Origin: Sulfuriferula plumbiphila
GTDB taxonomy: Bacteria; Pseudomonadota; Gammaproteobacteria; Burkholderiales; Sulfuriferulaceae
Reading direction: 5' to 3'
Assembly (NCBI RefSeq): GCF_009938015.1
Contig: NZ_AP021884.1
Coordinates: forward strand, 1,599,501-1,663,500
DNA: 64,000 bases
Every line of letters starts with the position of its first letter. Positions within the stretch are counted from its first letter, which is position 1. The notes beneath the pieces are model-generated. The model was given only the letters and a program-made list of their open reading frames with translations. It had not been told where the DNA came from and made no database searches. The position numbers and the translations under genes are program-made. Shown piece by piece: positions 47,624 through 55,930 of the stretch.

Positions 47624-48244
47624 ATGAACAACATGAACAACATGAACAAATTGACCAGCCTTGCGTCTTGGCTCGCTACAATCGCCCTGACGTTTTCGAT
47701 GATTTCATCATCATTCGCCCAGACGGGCGATATAGTGATACGAACCACGGTGATCACCGCATCGACTCACGCCAGTTCCAAGACCCTGGGATTGGACGTT
47801 GGCAACGCCACATCGGTTGCGGTGGACGGGACCTATTTCGTCACGCCGAATATCGGGATCAATGTGCTGGCCACATTTCTCAATACCGAAGTCAAGGCAA
47901 AAAGTCTCGGCTCGCTTGGCTCGGTTGACCTGCTGCCCCCCATCTTCACGGTGCAATATCATTTTGCACCGGAGGGCCAAATCAGGCCTTACGCGGGCCT
48001 GGGCTTCAACTACAACCATTTCTACCACTACAGCGGTACGTTGAAGTCGGTCAACGCCAAAATCGATGACAAGGTCGGATTTGTCGCGCAGTTGGGCCTG
48101 GACTACATGCTGAGCAAGACGCTTTCACTGAACGCCGATCTGAAATATCTGGATGTCAGACCGGATGTTAAAACCACTTTGGGTAACGACAAGTTGAACC
48201 TGAGGGCGACCATCTTTGGTGTGGGGCTGGGTTATCGCTTCTGA
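47624..48244 (+). CDS. OmpW-like outer-membrane protein
   Basis: Eight-stranded barrel protein of the OmpW family, 206 aa. A signal peptide ends near SSSFAQTGD. Typical segments are VAVDGTYFVTPNIGINVLA, PPIFTVQYHF, IRPYAGLGFNYNHFY and the end VGLGYRF with terminal Phe. The start region is a ninefold-base repeat (ATGAACAAC twice, then ATGAACAAA), giving three in-frame ATG codons. GAGG precedes the first. An outer-membrane pore inside a cytoplasmic hydrogenase operon is unexpected. Confidence 0.85.
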   Translation: MNNMNNMNKLTSLASWLATIALTFSMISSSFAQTGDIVIRTTVITASTHASSKTLGLDVGNATSVAVDGTYFVTPNIGINVLATFLNTEVKAKSLGSLGSVDLLPPIFTVQYHFAPEGQIRPYAGLGFNYNHFYHYSGTLKSVNAKIDDKVGFVAQLGLDYMLSKTLSLNADLKYLDVRPDVKTTLGNDKLNLRATIFGVGLGYRF

Positions 48245-48323
48245 TGGTGGAAGGTTGTGGCCTCGGGATGCCAGCGATTCGATTCAATGGCAGCGTTGCG
48301 ATGGACAAAATGAAGAGACCAAA

Positions 48324-48650
48324 ATGGAAGAGACCGATCTCGATCTTCTCAGAGATAGCCTCGCCAGGCTGATGGAAGACGGCTTGGAAACCGAGTGGCG
48401 GGAGCGCGCATACACCAGCGAGGCGGTGAATGCCGTCGTCGCCCGGTTGCAGTCGCTGCGTCCCGACGATGTGGAGGGCAAACTCCGGGTTGCGGGGTTC
48501 AGGCTACAGCCTTACGATTGCACCGAAGAAGAAATCTCGCAAGCCTGCGAGACTTGCATGTACTACGTGAAGCATCGCCAGTTCTGCGACCTGCCGGAAT
48601 TGCAGCTTCCGGTCAGGCCTGAATGGTCGTGCCGGCTATGGCGGATTTAA
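48324..48650 (+). CDS. HiPIP-like tetra-cysteine protein, copy 2
   Basis: 108-aa paralogue of the 47.2-kb protein. The same layout is seen: an N-terminal helical part (LARLMEDGLETEWRERAY; compare MMADGLQTQTEPF in copy 1) and the motif CETCMYYVKHRQFCDLPELQLPV, then WSCRLWRI, with identical C-x2-C-x9-C-x14-C spacing. The ATG at 48324 is chosen because upstream codons overlap the intergenic sequence after OmpW. Conservation of two copies in one operon suggests they act as a pair or at two steps. Confidence 0.7.
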   Translation: MEETDLDLLRDSLARLMEDGLETEWRERAYTSEAVNAVVARLQSLRPDDVEGKLRVAGFRLQPYDCTEEEISQACETCMYYVKHRQFCDLPELQLPVRPEWSCRLWRI

Positions 48651-48681
48651 TTCCGATCTTCATCCGCTCCAATGGACAGCC

Positions 48682-49164
48682 ATGCTGACCATCATTGGTT
48701 GCGGCAACCTCAATCGCAGCGACGACGGCGTCGGCGTGATCGTGGCCCGGCGCTTGATGGATTGGATCAACGCGCGTGGCATCAGCGATGTACCCGTATT
48801 TGACGCAGGAACCGCGGGTATGGACGTCATGTTCCGGGCGCGCGGTGCCAAAAAGTTGATCCTGATCGATGCATGCCGCAGCGGCTCGGAAGCGGGTGCG
48901 GTGTTCCAGGTGCCCGGTGCCGAATTGGCACAGGGCCATGACCCAGGCTACAGTCTGCATGACTTTCGCTGGGATCATGCGCTCTATGCGGGACGACGCA
49001 TTTTTGGCGCGGACTTTCCCACAGACGTGACCGTATTCCTGATTGAGGCCGCCGAACTTGGCCTGGGTCTGGAATTGAGCGAGCCGGTGCAGCGCGCGGC
49101 AGATCAGGTCGTTGACGATATCAAAGCCATTATCGAACGCCATGCAGTCCGCGCCATTGTCTGA
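48682..49164 (+). CDS. hoxW: Hydrogenase maturation protease
   Basis: Endopeptidase that trims the C-terminal extension of HupL after nickel insertion, 160 aa. It begins MLTIIGCGNLNRSDDGVGVIVAR, the nickel-sensing GxGNxxxxDDGxG motif of the HyaD/HoxW family, and has FDAGTAGMDVM and LILIDACRSG with the second acidic ligand. SLHDFRWDHALYAGRRIFG resembles HoxW-type members. It overlaps the next gene by 23 nt. Confidence 0.9.
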   Translation: MLTIIGCGNLNRSDDGVGVIVARRLMDWINARGISDVPVFDAGTAGMDVMFRARGAKKLILIDACRSGSEAGAVFQVPGAELAQGHDPGYSLHDFRWDHALYAGRRIFGADFPTDVTVFLIEAAELGLGLELSEPVQRAADQVVDDIKAIIERHAVRAIV

Positions 49165-49540
49165 GGCGGCAGAAACATCGGCGCATCACAGCCTGCGCAT
49201 CGCCTGCGCCAGCCTCTATCTGAGCCGCGAGCTTTGCGACCTGTACCTGCCTGGCATAAGCGCGATCGCCCTGCTGAATCGGGACGGGTGTGTCTTTTTG
49301 TTGCCACTGCATGGCGCCACCGCAGGTGGCTTGCTGCTCAAGATGCGTAATGCGCATGGCGACCGCGTCGCTCATGCACTCGAATTCCTGCGCACGCTTG
49401 GCATTGATGCAGACACTCCTGAACACAGCTACAGGGTGCGCTGGGTACCCGATATCGCCGGTTTGCTATTGGAAGGACTGAATGCCGCCGGGCAGTCAGT
49501 GCAGCCTGTATCGGAAAAAATGCATACTAAGTTTGCATAA
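49142..49540 (+). CDS. Unknown protein in the hydrogenase operon
   Basis: 132-aa protein of unrecognised family. Compact, alpha/beta-like sequence with ALLNRDGCVFLLPLHGATAGGLLLKMRN in the centre and RVRWVPDIAGLLLEGL later; no metal-binding cysteine motif. The ATG at 49142 lies inside the protease gene, a translational-coupling arrangement. It is followed by about 100 AT-rich bases before the TPR gene. Likely a locus-specific accessory protein. Confidence 0.6.
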   Translation: MQSAPLSEAAETSAHHSLRIACASLYLSRELCDLYLPGISAIALLNRDGCVFLLPLHGATAGGLLLKMRNAHGDRVAHALEFLRTLGIDADTPEHSYRVRWVPDIAGLLLEGLNAAGQSVQPVSEKMHTKFA

Positions 49541-49639
49541 TGAAAATATTGTTGACTTAAAAATCCTGACACCTATAGTTCTATCACTATTAAAAAAATT
49601 AACTCACCCGCAGCAGTGATTAATGGAGGAAACAAGGTG

Positions 49640-50623
49640 ATGCAAACGGCTGCCGAAATTCAATTCGCAGAGGCCATTCGGGCGGTTGAAGATCCCGCCA
49701 CCAGTCCCGAAGAACGCGCAGAAATGCTCATGGAAATCGCCATGGGTTTGCAGATCAAGCCAAAATCTCCTGCCCAGTTGCGCGATGCTGTCACACTCTA
49801 CCAACGGGCGCTTGCTGAGTTGCCCGAGTCTGCGATTTTGTTGAAAGCACGTATCCGTGCGCGTATGGGAACAGCACTTCAGACCATACCCGACGGAGGG
49901 ACTGATGCTTTGCGACAAGCCTGTGAATGCTACGAGAGCGTGTTACCGATTCTGTATCAGCAGGGCAAACCCGAAGAGGCCGCTGAAGTCGAATTGAATC
50001 TCGGCCTGGCGACACAGGGACTGGCAAGCCAGGGCGCAGCACGGATTCAGGATGCCATACAGTGCCATCACCGCGCCTTGCGCGTCTTCACAAAAGAGGC
50101 CTATCCGCAGGAATTCGCCGTGTTGCATAACAACCTGGCGATCGCCTATCTGTCGATTCCTGTCACGGATGAGCGCGGGAAAATGCGTGAGGCCATGGCA
50201 GTGCAATCATTCGAGGAAGTGCTGAAAGTCATCAACCTGATCGATCATCCGAGCGAGTACGCGATGATCCAGAACAACCTTGGCAACGCGCTGCAATATG
50301 CCTCCAGCAGCCACGCACTGGAAAACAATCTGCGTGCACTCGAAGCCTACGATGAAGCGCTGAAAGTGCGCAATCCACGCGATACGCCGGTGGAATATGC
50401 CAACACGATCGCCAACAAGGCCAATGTGCTGCGCAACCTGCCCGCCGATACCAAGACCGGTGTTGGGCAGAGTGTCCGTGAACAGGCAGTCGAACTGTAC
50501 CGCGAAGCGATCGCGCTGTTCGAACAATTTGGCCTGCACGATCGGAGTGAATTGCTCTCTGCAAGCATCGCAGAAATCGAACAAGAACACGAACATTCTG
50601 GAGAAGGCAAAGTCATTCACTAA
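49640..50623 (+). CDS. TPR-repeat hydrogenase accessory protein
   Basis: 327-aa all-helical TPR protein. Repeated 34-residue units include AVTLYQRALAELPESAILL, ACECYESVLPILYQQGKPEEAAEVELNLGLA, AIQCHHRALRVF, and ALEAYDEALKVRNPRDTPVEYANTIANKANVL. GGAGG at 49625-49629 favours ATG 49640 (or GTG 49637) over the upstream GTG at 49616. TPR proteins are recurrent members of group 2a and group 1h hydrogenase operons and probably scaffold assembly. Confidence 0.82.
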   Translation: MQTAAEIQFAEAIRAVEDPATSPEERAEMLMEIAMGLQIKPKSPAQLRDAVTLYQRALAELPESAILLKARIRARMGTALQTIPDGGTDALRQACECYESVLPILYQQGKPEEAAEVELNLGLATQGLASQGAARIQDAIQCHHRALRVFTKEAYPQEFAVLHNNLAIAYLSIPVTDERGKMREAMAVQSFEEVLKVINLIDHPSEYAMIQNNLGNALQYASSSHALENNLRALEAYDEALKVRNPRDTPVEYANTIANKANVLRNLPADTKTGVGQSVREQAVELYREAIALFEQFGLHDRSELLSASIAEIEQEHEHSGEGKVIH

Positions 50624-50650
50624 GTAAACCCTCATCATCAAGGAATGGAT

Positions 50651-50848
50651 ATGGATCTGCTGACTGCAATTGAATTACTCATACTTTCCGCTGTACTCGC
50701 CGCTGCTGGAGGGGCAGTGACGGGCTTAAAGATCGGTGGTGAATTCCTGGGCAAAGAGCTCGCGGCGATGATGGGTGCATTTTTTGGGCCTTCCTCGGTT
50801 CTACCTGCGGTGGTGCTCGGCATCATCGTGCTTGCTTGGTTGAAATAG
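50651..50848 (+). CDS. Small hydrophobic membrane protein 1
   Basis: A 65-aa very hydrophobic protein. A first helix (LLTAIELLILSAVLAAAGGAVTGLKIGGEF) with glycine-rich packing and a second (AAMMGAFFGPSSVLPAVVLGIIVLAW) suggest a two-helix membrane protein. AAGGA at 50640-50644 sits 6 nt before ATG 50651, making that the better start than 50645. It is 10 nt before the next small membrane gene. Not recognised as a known family. Position suggests a membrane anchor or quinone-access part of the hydrogenase. Confidence 0.65.
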   Translation: MDLLTAIELLILSAVLAAAGGAVTGLKIGGEFLGKELAAMMGAFFGPSSVLPAVVLGIIVLAWLK

Positions 50849-50857
50849 GAGCTACCC

Positions 50858-51079
50858 ATGCTGGAGATGTTCAAGAACTCGGTGAAGCTGTTCTTCAAGG
50901 GCAAGCTGTTCCGCGACAACAGAGCGGTATTCATGCAGTGGTTTAAAGGCTTCGTGATTGTGCTGGTGCTGTTGCTGGCTATTGGCTTCCTGGTTAACCC
51001 GCTGGTGGGTGTAATCGTCGCCAGCGTGGTTGGCGGCGCACTCCAGCCTTATCTGTTTAAAGACCTCAAGTATGACTGA
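50858..51079 (+). CDS. Small membrane protein 2 with basic amphipathic start
   Basis: A 73-aa protein. The N-terminal third is basic and amphipathic (KNSVKLFFKGKLFRDNRAVFMQWFKGF), followed by a hydrophobic hairpin (VIVLVLLLAIGFLVNPLVGVIVASVVGGAL) and a short polar tail. AGGAGC lies just before the ATG, overlapping the stop of the previous gene. It is the second of two tiny membrane proteins between the TPR and NifU-Rieske genes. Function unknown; a peripheral-to-membrane tether for the enzyme is plausible. Confidence 0.65.
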   Translation: MLEMFKNSVKLFFKGKLFRDNRAVFMQWFKGFVIVLVLLLAIGFLVNPLVGVIVASVVGGALQPYLFKDLKYD

Positions 51080-51085
51080 GCGCAG

Positions 51086-51997
51086 ATGAACGCACCGATG
51101 CCTCATGCCGATCCCGATAGCGTGGCAACTGATTCTGCTGCGGAGCTTGCTCGCATTGCCAGCCAGATTACGAAGCTTGATGAGATAGCCCAAACTTGGG
51201 ATGAGCATCACGCTGGCACACTGTCTGCGATCAAGTCCACCATCGAGGCGCTTAACTGCGAGGCATTCCGACGGCTGATCCGCTTTCTGCGCGAAGACCC
51301 GGCCTGTGCCGTGCGTTTGCGTGAAGCGGTGCGTGATCCTTTCGTCTTTGGTGTGTTGCGCTTTCATGGTCTGGTCAAAGATCCGCTGGAACATCGTGTC
51401 GAAGCCGCACTGGAAGAAGTGCGGCCTTATCTGCACGAGCACGGTGGCGATGTTGAACTGGTGGCAATCAGGGCACCGGACACGGTAGAGGTACGCCTGG
51501 TCGGCGCCTGTCACGGTTGCCCGGCCTCGGGCCAGACGCTGACCGAAGGCGTGGAGCGGGCGATCCGCCAGCACTGCCCGGAAGTACAACACATCCACCA
51601 GGTGAGCCGCCCGCCTCAGCAGCAGGCACATTCCGACACAACGCATCATGTAGTGCATTTCATCAGCCCGTTTGCCAAGGGCAGGGATGAAGGCTGGGAG
51701 CCAGTCTGCACGCTGGCAGACATTCCGGACGGCGGCATATTTACACATAGTCATCAGGGTCACGAGTTGCTGTTTTATCGCCGTAGTGCCGTGGTCAGCT
51801 GCATGAACAACGCCTGCGCCCATATGGGTATGCCGCTGGATGGCGGCGAGTTGATCGAGGGCACCTTGCGTTGCCCCTACCACGGTTTCACCTATCTGCT
51901 CGAAACCGGTGAATGCCTCACCGTGCCGGAAGTACAGCTCACCATGCACGCAGTCAAGGTGGCCAATGATGTTATTTCAGTACGCCTCGCGCGCTAG
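51086..51997 (+). CDS. NifU-domain/Rieske fusion protein
   Basis: 303-aa redox protein. The N-terminal about 90 residues are helical (DEIAQTWDEHHAGTL). Residues about 95-170 resemble the NifU C-terminal domain, with CHGCPAS as the CxxC site. Residues about 195-300 are a Rieske [2Fe-2S] domain: NACAHMGMPLDGG supplies CxH and LRCPYHGFTYLL supplies CxxH. Such NifU-Rieske proteins are found in group 2a and 1h hydrogenase loci (as HucE-type partners in mycobacteria, from memory) and probably carry electrons away from HupS. Confidence 0.85.
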   Translation: MNAPMPHADPDSVATDSAAELARIASQITKLDEIAQTWDEHHAGTLSAIKSTIEALNCEAFRRLIRFLREDPACAVRLREAVRDPFVFGVLRFHGLVKDPLEHRVEAALEEVRPYLHEHGGDVELVAIRAPDTVEVRLVGACHGCPASGQTLTEGVERAIRQHCPEVQHIHQVSRPPQQQAHSDTTHHVVHFISPFAKGRDEGWEPVCTLADIPDGGIFTHSHQGHELLFYRRSAVVSCMNNACAHMGMPLDGGELIEGTLRCPYHGFTYLLETGECLTVPEVQLTMHAVKVANDVISVRLAR

Positions 51998-52000
51998 GCC

Positions 52001-53212
52001 ATGAACACAACATTGCGTGTCTCGCTCTCGCCGGGTCAAAAGCGCCATGCCCTTGCTGCGCCTGTACTCCCATTGCTTGCCGACGCTGGCGCAACAGTGA
52101 TCCTGGGTGCCGCCAACGCAGGGCAGGATCTCAACACTTCGCTTGCGCCCAGCGCGCACAGCCTGTTCGGTCCGCGCGGCGTATGCCTCGCCGCGAACGG
52201 CAGCCTGTGGGTGGCTGATACCGGGCATCATCGTATGCTCGGCTGGCGCAGCTTGCCCGGCGAAGACAATGCGGCCGCTCAGATACTCATCGGCCAGCCT
52301 GACTTTGCACATGAAGGGCGCAACGCCAAGGGCGCGCCCTATGGTGCCACGCTTAACGTCCCCACCGGAATTGCGGCGTGCGGCGCAGGCATTGCTGTGG
52401 CTGATGGCTGGAATCATCGTGTGCTGATCTGGCACGAGCCGCCGCGCACTCACAACCAGCCCGCCGACCTGGTGCTGGGGCAGACAGACTTTGGCGCGGT
52501 TGAGTGCAACCGCGGCAGCGACAGACCCAGCGCAGACACATTGTTCTGGCCGTTCGGCGTAGCCTGGGATGGCACACGTCTGTGGGTCGCCGATACCGGC
52601 AACCGCCGTGTGCTGATGTGGAACGGTTTGCCCACGCGCAACGGCCAGCCCGCCGATCTGGTGCTCGGGCAACGCAGCTTCGACAGTCGCGACGAGAACG
52701 GCGGCGGCACCCCCGATGCAAGCAGCATGCGCTGGCCACATGGGCTGGCATTTCTGGGCACAGGCGTGTGCGTCGCCGACGCCGGCAACAACCGCGTCAT
52801 GGTCTGGCGTACGCTCCCCACGGCCAACGGCCAGGCTTGCGACGCCTTACTCGGCCAGCAAACGGCTTCCGGCGTCGATCACAATCGGGGCGACTACTGG
52901 CCGACTGCATCCGCGCTCAATATGCCCTATGCGGTCACCACGCTGGGTGACTGGCTGGTCGTGGCGGATACCGCCAGTTCGCGTCTCCTGGCATGGCACG
53001 ATCAGGACATCAACGGATACGGGGCACAGCCTCGCCTGCTCGCCGCGCAACCCGACTGGGAAGCCAAAGGCGACAATCGCTGGATGGCGGCCATGCGCGA
53101 CAGTCTGTGCTGGCCGTTCGGTCTGTGCAGCAGCAGCGAATACGCCATTATCGCCGATGCGGGCAATAACCGCGTCATGTTGTGGCGCTGGAGTCGGGAG
53201 ATGGAAGCATGA
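52001..53212 (+). CDS. NHL-repeat beta-propeller protein
   Basis: 403-aa NHL-type propeller. At least six repeats share the pattern of a variable blade followed by WVADTGHHRMLGW, VADGWNHRVLIW, WVADTGNRRVLMW, VADAGNNRVMVW, VADTASSRLLAW or IADAGNNRVMLW. There is no signal peptide, so it acts in the cytoplasm. NHL proteins are constant companions of group 2a/1h hydrogenases; role unclear, presumably assembly or docking. Its end overlaps hypF by 4 nt. Confidence 0.85.
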   Translation: MNTTLRVSLSPGQKRHALAAPVLPLLADAGATVILGAANAGQDLNTSLAPSAHSLFGPRGVCLAANGSLWVADTGHHRMLGWRSLPGEDNAAAQILIGQPDFAHEGRNAKGAPYGATLNVPTGIAACGAGIAVADGWNHRVLIWHEPPRTHNQPADLVLGQTDFGAVECNRGSDRPSADTLFWPFGVAWDGTRLWVADTGNRRVLMWNGLPTRNGQPADLVLGQRSFDSRDENGGGTPDASSMRWPHGLAFLGTGVCVADAGNNRVMVWRTLPTANGQACDALLGQQTASGVDHNRGDYWPTASALNMPYAVTTLGDWLVVADTASSRLLAWHDQDINGYGAQPRLLAAQPDWEAKGDNRWMAAMRDSLCWPFGLCSSSEYAIIADAGNNRVMLWRWSREMEA

Positions 53213-55623
53213 ACGCGCCGCTACAGGGCGCGTCAGCAGTTCCTGCTCAAATCGGCGAGCGCATCCGTGTGCGCGGCATTGTGCAAGGGGTCGGTTTTCG
53301 CCCCGGCGTCTGGCGCATCGCACAAGACTTGGGTGTGTGCGGAAGCGTTGCCAATGACGGCGAAGGCGTGCTGATCGAGGCTTGGGGCGATGCCGCGCTG
53401 CTGCAAACCCTGCTTGAACGCATCCACACGGAGGCTCCGCCGCTGGCCCGCATCGAGAGTATCGAACGCTGTGAAGCCATGGGACTGCCTCCAGCCGATT
53501 TCCGCATCGTCGCCAGCAGAACGAGCACGGCGCTCACCCACGTCGCGCCCGATGCGGCAACGTGTCCAGCCTGCGTCGCAGAAATTTTTGACCCGTTCGG
53601 ACGGCGCTTCCGCTACCCGTTTACCAACTGTACCCACTGCGGGCCGCGCCTCAGCATCATTCAGCAGATCCCGTACGACCGCAGCAACACCACGATGGCG
53701 GCGTTCGCGATGTGCCACGCGTGTGCCGCAGAATATGCCAGCCCGGCTGACCGGCGCTTCCATGCCCAGCCGGTCGCATGCCACGTGTGCGGGCCACGTT
53801 TGAGTTTGAGCCGCAGCGACGGGCGTGCCATCGCTCTGGACTCGCTGACCTTTCTGGATGATGCGGACGCGGCATGCAGTCTGTTACAACGCGGCCATAT
53901 CCTCGCGATACAAGGTCTGGGCGGCTATCAGCTGGCCTGTGACGCAAGCAGCGATAGCGCCGTGGCACGGCTGCGCGCGGGGAAACAGCGCGAGCGTAAA
54001 CCCTTTGCACTGATGGCGCGCGACATCGAGGTCATCCACCGCTACGCGCAACTTGGGGAAGCGGAGGCCGCGCTGCTGAGCAGCCCGGCAGCACCCATTG
54101 TCTTGTTGCAACGCCTGACAGGCACCTCCACGCCTGCGATAGATGCGGCTGTTGCGCCGGGCATGAATACGCTGGGGTTCATGTTGCCCAATACGCCCTT
54201 GCATCACCTGATGCTGCGCCGCATGAATCGTCCGATCGTGATGACTAGCGGCAACCACTCTGACGAACCGCAGGCCATTACCGCCGCGGATGCGCGTGCG
54301 CGACTGGGGCAGATTGCCGACTATTTCCTTGAGCACAATCGGCCTATCGCCCGCCGAGTCGATGACTCGGTAGTACGCGTGGTGGCTGGACAGACGCGTG
54401 TGTTGCGGCGCGCACGCGGCTATGCCCCTGCTCCGTTAAGCCTGCCGCCGGGCTTCGAGCGCGCGCCCAACATACTGGCGTACGGCAGCGAGTTGAAAAA
54501 CACCTTTTGCCTGGTACGCGATGGAACGGCCGTGCTCTCACCCCACATCGGCGACCTGGAAGACGCGCTCACGCGCGCCGATTATCACCAGGCGCTCGCC
54601 GACTTTCGTCGTTTCTTTGAATTCGAGCCGCAGGTGCTGGCCTGCGACCTGCACCCGGACTATGCGGCTACACGACTGGCAAGGGCGCAGTCAGAGGAAA
54701 CGGGTCTGCCGCTGCATGCCAGCCAGCACCATCACGCGCACATCGCCGCTTGCCTGGCGGACAACAGGGTAGCGCTGGATACTGCGCCGGTGCTGGGGGT
54801 GGCGCTGGACGGCATCGGCTATGGGGAAGATGGCACACTCTGGGGCGGTGAATTTCTGCTTGCCGACTACCATGGCTTTGAGCGCCTCGGCACGTTCAAG
54901 CCGGTGGCCCTGCTCGGCGGCGATGCCGCTGCGCGCGAACCCTGGCGCAACACCTATGCGCACCTCATGGCAGAGATGGGATGGCCGGCGTTTGCAATGA
55001 ATTACGCCGGGCTGGAACTGTTCCGCTTCCTCGACCGGCAACCGCGCGCGCTGCTCGACGGCATGCTCAAGCAGCGGGTCAATGCGCCATTGGCCAGTTC
55101 CTGCGGTCGCCTGTTCGATGCGGTGGGGGCGGCTGTCGGCCTGGTGCGCGATCACGCCCACTACGAAGGCCAGGGCGCGGTGGAGCTGGAGGCCGCGGTG
55201 GATCGCGACTGCCTCGAGAACGAGGACGCGACGCTCGACTATCCCTTTGCCATCCCCCTGCTGCCAGGCAGCAAATTGCCTTACATCGAGCCGCTGGCGA
55301 TGTGGCAGGCACTGTTCGGCGATCTCATCCTGGATACCCCGGTCGGCGTGATGGCGGCGCGTTTCCATCGCGGGCTGGCGAAGGTGGTCGTGAAGATGGT
55401 GGAAAAGCTCGCCAGCCGCATCAGCAAAGACGGCGCACCGCTACCCCAGGTAGCACTCACCGGCGGCGTGTTGCAGAACCGCATCCTGTTCGAGCGCGTG
55501 CTGCACGGTCTCGAATCCAAAGGGTTTACGGTATTGACCCACCGGCAGGTGCCATGCAATGACGGTGGCCTGGCGCTGGGACAGGCAGTGATTGCTGCGG
55601 TGCGGCAACTGCAGCACAGTTAG
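53209..55623 (+). CDS. hypF: Carbamoyltransferase HypF
   Basis: First enzyme of CN ligand synthesis, moving a carbamoyl group to HypE. 804 aa. Acylphosphatase domain RIRVRGIVQGVGFRPGVWR at the N-terminus, two zinc fingers (CPACVAEIFDPFGRRF, then CTHCGPR; CHACAAEYASPADRRF, then CHVCGPR), a YrdC-like domain (FALMARDIEVIHRYA) and a Kae1-like domain with HHHAHIAACLADN. The ATG at 53209 overlaps the stop of the NHL gene; longer forms are not supported. Confidence 0.95.
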   Translation: MNAPLQGASAVPAQIGERIRVRGIVQGVGFRPGVWRIAQDLGVCGSVANDGEGVLIEAWGDAALLQTLLERIHTEAPPLARIESIERCEAMGLPPADFRIVASRTSTALTHVAPDAATCPACVAEIFDPFGRRFRYPFTNCTHCGPRLSIIQQIPYDRSNTTMAAFAMCHACAAEYASPADRRFHAQPVACHVCGPRLSLSRSDGRAIALDSLTFLDDADAACSLLQRGHILAIQGLGGYQLACDASSDSAVARLRAGKQRERKPFALMARDIEVIHRYAQLGEAEAALLSSPAAPIVLLQRLTGTSTPAIDAAVAPGMNTLGFMLPNTPLHHLMLRRMNRPIVMTSGNHSDEPQAITAADARARLGQIADYFLEHNRPIARRVDDSVVRVVAGQTRVLRRARGYAPAPLSLPPGFERAPNILAYGSELKNTFCLVRDGTAVLSPHIGDLEDALTRADYHQALADFRRFFEFEPQVLACDLHPDYAATRLARAQSEETGLPLHASQHHHAHIAACLADNRVALDTAPVLGVALDGIGYGEDGTLWGGEFLLADYHGFERLGTFKPVALLGGDAAAREPWRNTYAHLMAEMGWPAFAMNYAGLELFRFLDRQPRALLDGMLKQRVNAPLASSCGRLFDAVGAAVGLVRDHAHYEGQGAVELEAAVDRDCLENEDATLDYPFAIPLLPGSKLPYIEPLAMWQALFGDLILDTPVGVMAARFHRGLAKVVVKMVEKLASRISKDGAPLPQVALTGGVLQNRILFERVLHGLESKGFTVLTHRQVPCNDGGLALGQAVIAAVRQLQHS

Positions 55624-55639
55624 AACAAGGAGAGTCATC

Positions 55640-55930
55640 ATGTGTCTTGGAATTCCCGGACGTATCGTAGAAATCACCGACGCAGCCAATAAGCTGGGAA
55701 TGGTCGACGTCGTCGGCGTGCGCCGCCAGATCAACCTCGCCTGCGTCGTCGACGAGCAGCATCCTGTGGACAGCTGCGTCGGCGACTGGGTGCTGGTCCA
55801 CGTCGGTTTTGCCATGAGCCGCATCAACGAAAACGAGGCGCGGCTGACGCTGAATCTGCTCACCGAGCTCGGTGAAGCACAGGCCGAGATCGAGGCCATG
55901 CGCATGGCCGAGAGCACTGGGGCTGCCTGA
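55640..55930 (+). CDS. hypC: Hydrogenase assembly chaperone HypC
   Basis: 96-aa chaperone that carries the Fe(CN)2CO unit with HypD and delivers it to HupL. It starts MCLGIPGRIVEITD, with the essential cysteine at position 2. The conserved WVLVHVGFAMSRI follows in the second half. The ATG at 55640 follows AAGGAGAG. It overlaps the SIS-domain gene by one base (TGATG). Confidence 0.94.
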   Translation: MCLGIPGRIVEITDAANKLGMVDVVGVRRQINLACVVDEQHPVDSCVGDWVLVHVGFAMSRINENEARLTLNLLTELGEAQAEIEAMRMAESTGAA

